Under the pieces are notes generated by a model. It saw nothing but the letters and a program-made list of their open reading frames with translations, was not told where the DNA came from and searched no databases. A program made the position numbers and the translations under genes. A stretch of 64,000 nucleotides of DNA from NCBI GenBank assembly GCA_021399445.1, contig JAJTUQ010000006.1, positions 3,100,001-3,164,000 on the forward strand, in the 5' to 3' direction. Source of the DNA: Xylogone sp. PMI_703. Lineage: Eukaryota; Ascomycota; Leotiomycetes. Below, one piece after another: positions 58,640 through 64,000 of the stretch. Within the stretch, counting starts at the first letter, position 1; each line of letters begins with the position of its first letter.

Positions 58640-60505
58640 CTATGTTGCATTACAGTATATACATGTGGTATGTTTAGCATCCCATTCACTACCCTTTTGC
58701 CTTTCTCTAGCATTGGCTAGGCGCTGTTGATCGCTGGGCATCCGACTAATCTCATCTTCTCTATTCGCTCGTCGAAGCATCTCCATGTGTCGCTCGTTAT
58801 CATGAATTTCTTTGGAGTTTGGAAGAGCCCTCTCGGCAAGTTTTCGTTTCCGTCTGCTCCCGAAGATGTTGAACTTGAATAGACCACCGGCCGTCTTGGC
58901 AAAATTTCCTTTCTGTATGCTTACAAGGATATTAAGCTCAAATGGATCACATTCATTTGTAGAACGAGTATAGAGAAGTTCAGGGCAGCGATTAAAGGCG
59001 TCCATTTCATAGAGAAAATCTCGACCTAGGATTACGTCGTGACGAAGACCGGGGAGTACGTGGAAGATCGCGCCAAAGGACTCATCCGTCTGAGACGAAG
59101 GCTCGGTATTGGCCGAATTATTAGGTGCAGAAGTCGTCGGATTGGGGACAGTTTCCGTAACTGGTTCACGCCAATCCAGAGTCAGATTATGAATATAGAC
59201 CCTTCCAATTGTCTCTGTCTCTGTGCCATCTCCTAGTTGCACTCGAATTTTCATCTCTTCGCGGTCATCAATATGGAATCCTTCTCGCTTCGCACATTCT
59301 GGGCTCATGAAGTTCAGATCAGAACCGGTATCTGCAACACCAACCAGGTTTCGTCCGTCTAAACAACATTTCATTCGATTGGGAGGCAAGTGACGTTTTC
59401 GTGGTGTCCCAATCCACAGAAGGGAGGAGACATTGCTAAACTCGGCGGGACAGTTTTCAAGCATATGCCGGTTCTTTGTGAGAATCTCCGCTTCCGTAAG
59501 AAAGGCCATGCCCAAGATTAACGGAACCGGGCAGTTTGGGAAGACGTAAAACCATTTCAGTTTTTGGCGAATAGTGCTTCCTAGCAATTCAACAGTGGCA
59601 CGGACTCGTCCTATAGACCAGACAGTCTTTCCACTCCCTAGCTCAAACGGTTTAATATCTCGAGATTTTCGTGTAATTCGTAGGTGGTTACTCTTAGCAA
59701 AAGCTTCCGACATGATATTTTTCTCAGAGCCCGAGTCGGGACAGGCCAATTGGGATTTGTTTTGCAAGAGGATACGGAGGACTTTACGGCGGTTCTCTGG
59801 AAGTGCGCGGCTTCGTCTATTCTTAGTAGAAGAGCTCGGACCATTCTTGTCTCGATAGGTATCTCGATTTTGGCCCGGTCGATACTGACTATCAACCTGC
59901 ACTTTTTCATTACTGCTCTTGCAACTCTTACTCCCACCACCGTCTCCCTCATCATGATCAGCTCCTTTTGATGAGCTTAACTCAGGTTCTCCCAGATTAG
60001 TGTTAGAAGCGGCTGACTTCCTAGTTTCAGGTGTAGATGTGGCAACAGCTTCTGCCCCGAGTCCGCTTGGAGATTGAGTAAGAGTCTTATCGAATAGAGA
60101 ATCTAACTGACGTATTAATCTCTCTGTAATCTCTCCCGGATGATTATTTTCATCTTCTCCCCCGAGATATCGATTCACTTCATGTAATAAATCACGTGTC
60201 AACCATGGATCGCCCGATATGTTATGATCTTGACTCTGCTCTCCAGAATTTATGGCGGGGCGCTCTTGAATAGGCTCCTGAGAGGTAACAGTAGTATTCG
60301 CAGAATCGTCCCGGTGATATACCCCATCGTTATACAAGATCCCCTGGTGACCTGGACCAACCGAGGATCTCCTTCCGCCTAGCTGTAGCAGTCGCCGGTG
60401 CCGCCTCATTGCTTCTTCCCGCACAGCATTCATGCTAAGGTCAAAAATCCATTCATGTCGAGCCATCGTCTCACAGCCGCGGTCGCTTCTAGCGGCTCCT
60501 GCCAC
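58640..60505 (-). CDS. Protein with two retropepsin-like aspartic-protease motifs
   Basis: 621-aa frame. After a disordered, polar N-terminal half with Ser/Asn/Glu-rich parts come two similar modules. Module one (about residues 257-360) has CPDSGSEKNIMS, then ELGSGKTVWSIGRV and PLILGMAFL. Module two (about 385-510) has VADTGSDLNFMS, VQLGDGTETETIGRV and DVILGRDFL. Each pairs a D-(T/S)-G-S active-site loop with an I-L-G strand, the retropepsin signature. The first Asp loop reads DSGS, the second the canonical DTGS. No reverse transcriptase, integrase or LTR is nearby, so this is not an obvious retrotransposon; similar stand-alone fungal proteins exist. The C-terminus (KHTTCIYCNAT) has a CxxC. 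Likely extends 5' into 60430-60678. Confidence 0.7.
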   Translation of the reverse strand: MAGAARSDRGCETMARHEWIFDLSMNAVREEAMRRHRRLLQLGGRRSSVGPGHQGILYNDGVYHRDDSANTTVTSQEPIQERPAINSGEQSQDHNISGDPWLTRDLLHEVNRYLGGEDENNHPGEITERLIRQLDSLFDKTLTQSPSGLGAEAVATSTPETRKSAASNTNLGEPELSSSKGADHDEGDGGGSKSCKSSNEKVQVDSQYRPGQNRDTYRDKNGPSSSTKNRRSRALPENRRKVLRILLQNKSQLACPDSGSEKNIMSEAFAKSNHLRITRKSRDIKPFELGSGKTVWSIGRVRATVELLGSTIRQKLKWFYVFPNCPVPLILGMAFLTEAEILTKNRHMLENCPAEFSNVSSLLWIGTPRKRHLPPNRMKCCLDGRNLVGVADTGSDLNFMSPECAKREGFHIDDREEMKIRVQLGDGTETETIGRVYIHNLTLDWREPVTETVPNPTTSAPNNSANTEPSSQTDESFGAIFHVLPGLRHDVILGRDFLYEMDAFNRCPELLYTRSTNECDPFELNILVSIQKGNFAKTAGGLFKFNIFGSRRKRKLAERALPNSKEIHDNERHMEMLRRANREDEISRMPSDQQRLANARERQKGSEWDAKHTTCIYCNAT

Positions 60506-60678
60506 GGCTTCTCGTCAACGATGTTGCTGAACACCGTGGACTGGCTGAAGAAAGCGCGGCGACGAGTCATCTCATCGTACGCAGTAATGCGTTCGGCTCG
60601 TCGTCTAGCTGCTTGCTCTTCTTCCTGAGGGCGTTCGCGACGAGTGCGCGAGCCTAAGCTGGGTTCGTCTATTTCCAA
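60430..60678 (-). CDS. Probable first exon of the retropepsin-like gene
   Basis: 82-codon minus frame, MEIDEPSLGSRTRRERPQEE, then AERITAYDEMTRRRAFFSQ and DEKPWQEPLEATAAVRRWLD. Charged, well-composed coding sequence that overlaps the start of the 621-aa frame in another frame. A single-base frame change or a short intron (for example from GTGGCA near 60512) would connect them, but I could not fix the junction. If it belongs, the ATG at 60505 is not the true start and the gene may be frameshifted. Confidence 0.45.
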   Translation of the reverse strand: MEIDEPSLGSRTRRERPQEEEQAARRRAERITAYDEMTRRRAFFSQSTVFSNIVDEKPWQEPLEATAAVRRWLDMNGFLTLA

Positions 60679-61169
60679 ACTTGTTAACAGTAGCTAAATT
60701 ATCCCGTGCTCTGACTCTCCAACTCAAATTAAGCCGCCAAATCAGAGACTATTCAGGGTTCGGAATGCAATATAGAAGTATATAGAAGGCTGTTAGGCCT
60801 AGGAAACGAGTTAACTTCAGATAGTCTGGCTACTTTAGGCTGGGATATGTGGCTTGGCCCCACCTTGCGAATCTGACAGTAGACTTATCGCATCAGAAGC
60901 TCTTAATGAAATCTGGGATAGACACAAACAGTTGAAATATCTAGTTCGTTATTATTTTCAAAGGAGAGGTGAAGAGGAATTCTCAGGCGAGTTGGCAAAG
61001 TTCAACGAAGCTGGGCGACGTGGCTGTGCAGCATGGCTTTTCGCAAGGCTGAGCCTGACGTTGCAATGCCCAACATCAATTGAGCGACAGACTTCAAAAA
61101 TTCATTCTCATCAGTCCAGTTGTCTGTTTTGGGGAGAGAAGGCGACATATCGCGAGATGAGCAACGCAA
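60679..61169. other. Upstream region of DUF6594 copy B
   Basis: An open plus frame from 60854 includes a peptide-like stretch (LNEIWDRHKQLKYLVRYYFQ) that may be coding, but no family is recognised and it does not join the DUF6594 gene in phase. Confidence 0.35.
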
Positions 61170-62222
61170 ATGCATCGCGGTGCTACCAACTTCGTCAGAC
61201 CCAAGCCCATCAACGGCTTCCCGCGGGTCGCAGACAAGATCGCGAGCGATCCAGATAAAACAACCACAATATACCGACGTTTCGATCGACTCGCTGCTCG
61301 AAATCTTCTCTATCTTGAAGCTGAACTTGCTGAGCTGGAGGCTCTCCAGGACCAATATGATCTTACGGACTTAAACGCCGCAAGCCAAATAGTTATTAGC
61401 TCCCAGAGCGACTGGAGGAGGTTCGAGAAATACGGAAATGAAAAAGATGCGGAAGGCAACTACACCCAGCCGGATCAAGCGGCGAAGATGAAGCTTGCAC
61501 TACAAATAAAGGAAAAGCTGAAAGAATATCGTAAGTCATTTCCGCGGTTTGAAGTCGCAGAAGGAAAACTCGCTAATACCATTTAGATGACGCACTCGTA
61601 GCTCATCAAGTTCTTTTGAACGCAAAACCCCCGGTAGCAACAACAGTGAGGGCTATGCGAGATTGGTACCTAGATATACATTCCGATAAGGTTGAGCCGC
61701 GGCCTCAACTCTGGGGCAATAGCGTGAAAAAGTATGATGATATCCATGATCTTGTGGCGCTGCGTGTCCCGGCAGATCAAGACCGTTTATCCGAGTTTAT
61801 CTTGGACCACTTTGGTTTGTTCTTTCAGGTATGACCCCATGGTGTTTCCTCTGGGAGGGAACTTGGCTGGTATGATTAATCCCTTATAGACAGAACAACA
61901 TGACGGCCAATCCGCTTACATCCCCGAACGATCAATCGTCAAGTTTGTCGCTCTTCTGAGCTCAGTACTGTCGGCCATTCTCATGTTCGGCTCTATTACA
62001 TCGCTCTATTTTGTCCACAACCCATACGCTCTGCTCGGAATGCTTGGTGGTTGGACTGTATTGTTTGCGACTTGCGTGGGATGGCTAACAAATGCTAAAC
62101 GCGATCAGATATTTGCTGCGACAGCTGCGTATGCTGCTGTGTTGGTAGTGTTTGTCAGCGGTAGCTTGGGAGGTGCAGGCCCCAATTCAACAGCTTATGG
62201 GAACTGTACTTGTACTCAATAA
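61170..62222 (+). CDS. DUF6594 membrane protein, copy B
   Basis: Three exons, 61170-61531, 61588-61828 and 61890-62222, giving 311 aa. The start MHRGATNFVRPKPINGFPRV leads to VADKIASDPDKTTTIYRRFD and RLAARNLLYLEAELAELEAL, the family's N-terminal block. The first junction reads LKEYHDALVAHQVLL, fixing the splice. Three hydrophobic segments follow in the last exon, ending with AATAAYAAVLVVFVSGS, the same C-terminal motif as in copy A at 32788, where it reads AATAAYSAVLMVFLQ. The N-terminal halves of the two copies differ strongly. An extra 5' exon is possible. Function of the family is unknown; membrane topology suggests a cytosolic coil anchored by three C-terminal helices. Confidence 0.85.
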
Positions 62223-62464
62223 TAAAAAGAGAAATTTAAATTCTATCAGTATATCTTTACCCCTTGGCTACGCATGGAAGAGGCTAGTCGAGCGATGCAC
62301 TCTCTTGTAAAATCCATGCACATTTCGCCTAGTCTTATCAATTAACACGAGCTAACTAATATGAAATTCATAAGGTATCTCCATTTTTGAAAATTTTACG
62401 AGATTTACTCTTCGTACTATAACATACATAGTGGCTAATTAACGGTAATGTAGTTGATAAAAGT
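62223..62464. other. Short spacer between convergent genes
   Basis: 3' flanks of DUF6594 copy B and the quinone-oxidoreductase-like gene; no feature seen. Confidence 0.5.
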
Positions 62465-63520
62465 TCATCTTCCATTGTTGGTCACCAAAACGACTTTTCC
62501 CGAGACCGAGCCCGATTCTACCAGTTCATGGGCACGATGTGCTTCGAGCAGGGGTATTCGAGCATGTATGACTGGAGAGATTTTACCATCCTGATATAAC
62601 TTAATAAGCTCCTTCATCGTTGCATGATACCACGGTATGTCAGATTTAACGGTGCTTGGGAGCGCACAAAGGTGAACACGCCTGCCAAATGGTAGGATCG
62701 TTAGAATACCTGTCTCCATGACTCCGAGGATCATGGGTAGGATCCCTCCGTATTTCGATGATGAAAATGCATAAGCAACAACTCTACCGCCTGGCTTAAC
62801 AGATTTGTAAGAGCGAAGAAGGTGCGAGCCACCGAATGGATCAACGGCGACGTCGACGCCAGCTCCAGTCTCCTTGCGAACACGCTCTACGAAATCCTCA
62901 GTACGATAGTCAATGGGAGTGACATCGTAAGTGCGAAGCAGTTCATGCTTGGAAGGGGATGTAGTTCCAAAAATCTTCATTCCCGCAAGACGACTCAGCT
63001 GGATAAGAGCAGTACCGAGTCCACCAGCAGCAGAATGAATTAGAATTGATTCCCCGGACTTGACTCGAGCGATCCGATGTAAGATGGCATACGCAGTCAA
63101 ATAATTGAGCACTAGAGCAACGGCTATTGCAGGATCAATATCCTCTGGAGTAGGCACAACGTATGATCCATTGATAATGACAGATTCAGCATAACAGCCC
63201 ATATTCGGATTCAAGGCGACGACATTCTGACCCACGCTCAACCCAGTAACATGACTTCCGCACTCTTCCACGACTCCAGCAAGATCATACCCCGGTGTAA
63301 ACGGACGTCTGGGGGCAAGTGGGTAGCCTCCGCGTTGGGCCATGATGTCTGAAAAGCCTACACCAGCCGCTCGTATACGAATGCGTACGTCGGATGGCCC
63401 AAGCTGCGTTGGGGTGTCCTCAACAGCTTCGAGAACATCGGGCGGCCCATACTTATTGACAACAATCTTCATCGAAGGAGCTCCAGGTTCATTTGGAATC
63501 TGCAGGGATGGACTAGACAT
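62465..63520 (-). CDS. Quinone-oxidoreductase-like MDR (zinc-free alcohol dehydrogenase family) enzyme
   Basis: 351-aa single-exon frame on the minus strand, MSSPSLQIPNEPGAPSMKIV. An N-terminal GroES-like domain contains GFSDIMAQRGGYP and PGYDLAGVVEECG. The Rossmann half has ILIHSAAGGLGTALIQLSRL (AAxGGxG cofactor loop), FGTTSPSKHELL as NADP-type stretch, and VDVAVDPFGG. Catalytic-zinc ligands of classical alcohol dehydrogenases are missing, as expected for the quinone-oxidoreductase/zeta-crystallin group, which reduces quinones or enones with NADPH. The end KVVLVTNNGR is typical. Intact; no close partner. Confidence 0.88.
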   Translation of the reverse strand: MSSPSLQIPNEPGAPSMKIVVNKYGPPDVLEAVEDTPTQLGPSDVRIRIRAAGVGFSDIMAQRGGYPLAPRRPFTPGYDLAGVVEECGSHVTGLSVGQNVVALNPNMGCYAESVIINGSYVVPTPEDIDPAIAVALVLNYLTAYAILHRIARVKSGESILIHSAAGGLGTALIQLSRLAGMKIFGTTSPSKHELLRTYDVTPIDYRTEDFVERVRKETGAGVDVAVDPFGGSHLLRSYKSVKPGGRVVAYAFSSSKYGGILPMILGVMETGILTILPFGRRVHLCALPSTVKSDIPWYHATMKELIKLYQDGKISPVIHARIPLLEAHRAHELVESGSVSGKVVLVTNNGR

Positions 63521-64000
63521 GTCTAGATTTCGTGTTCATAATTTGACCCTGAGGTATTACGTCGCTTGGAGTGCGTTGAGATATTGTCTAGTGAAATTGC
63601 AGCCTAAATATGCTAATTTGGCACTAGAGAAGCCACCAACTCTTTTTGATTTTTATATAGTTCCATCATCTGTATTTTGCATATGTGATTGAGATTCGTC
63701 AAGTCCGTTGAATAGCTAGGGAAACCTAAGCCTAACCATCCGCGGGGTTTGTTGTAGGTATCGAAGAATTTCAAAGTGGATTTATATTAATAGTCCTAAC
63801 AATTCATCCAAGGCATACACTTATTTGACATCAGTAGTATAACAAATGGTTAAAGAGGAAAATGCCAAGCATGCAAATCCGAAGCCTTGCATATGCTCAG
63901 CCACTTTAACTTTTAAGTTCGGGGATGGTTGTATTGCAGCCTAAACAACTTATTTGCATTTTTATATTCCCATTGCCTACAGTTATCTACCCTATGCTGA
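63521..64000. other. Window-end intergenic stretch
   Basis: Promoter of the quinone-oxidoreductase-like gene, then AT-leaning DNA without a supported gene. Confidence 0.45.

Overview
The window is nuclear DNA from a filamentous ascomycete (Pezizomycotina). Genes carry many short GT-AG introns (mostly 45-110 nt) with CTAAC-like branch sites, and the gene content is typical of that group: an asco-laccase with a DSGL C-terminus, a Zn2Cys6 regulator, DHA-type MFS pumps, many short-chain dehydrogenases (SDRs), a NACHT/ankyrin NLR-like protein, DUF6594 membrane proteins and Tc1-type transposons. Leotiomycetes is my best guess from general feel, but it is inference. Density is low (about 20 intact genes in 64 kb), with long AT-leaning gaps, decayed transposons and several broken genes. 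It looks like an accessory, fast-turnover region rather than a housekeeping block.

Layout. 0.5-2.6 kb: a decayed J-domain gene running in frame into a RING-like/membrane ORF. 5.8-8.3 kb: a 12-exon secreted laccase with two successive 3-nt exons, followed by a 1652-bp Tc1-type transposon relic with 54-bp inverted repeats. 10.8-25.4 kb: an SDR-rich stretch (three intact SDRs, two SDR pseudogenes) with an MFS pump, a DUF1993 protein, a SnoaL-like protein and a second Tc1-type relic. 25.8-33.8 kb: an NLR-like locus, with a broken TPR-repeat relic, one spliced PNP_UDP-NACHT-ankyrin gene (1508 aa) and a DUF6594 gene. 35.3-40.5 kb: a two-gene module, a biotin-dependent urea-carboxylase-like protein (1244 aa) and a LamB/YcsF (PxpA-type) protein, which together cover all the parts of a bacterial-type 5-oxoprolinase plus a biotin carboxylase. 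41.0-46.7 kb: a pogo/Fot-like transposase scrap, then a Zn2Cys6 regulator and a 12-exon MFS pump on the same strand. 47.7-54.6 kb: a small membrane protein, an NmrA-like reductase and a Dur3-type urea/solute permease. 55.1-63.5 kb: an ankyrin protein, an intronless GC-rich enolase-superfamily dehydratase (transfer candidate), a protein with two retropepsin-like motifs, a second DUF6594 gene and a quinone-oxidoreductase-like MDR enzyme.

How the genes may work together. The regulator and pump at 41.7-46.7 kb look like a transport/resistance pair. The YcsF protein and the carboxylase are very likely one metabolic unit acting on 5-oxoproline, urea or a related amide; the Dur3-like permease 13 kb away could feed it, but that is speculative. 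The NLR, its broken TPR relative and the DUF6594 genes fit a self/non-self recognition locus. No polyketide or peptide synthetase is present, so the SDR/laccase/MFS content is not a classical secondary-metabolite cluster. All splice models were built by eye from frame continuity; total coding length is divisible by three in every spliced model given. I found no tRNA, rRNA or CRISPR array.
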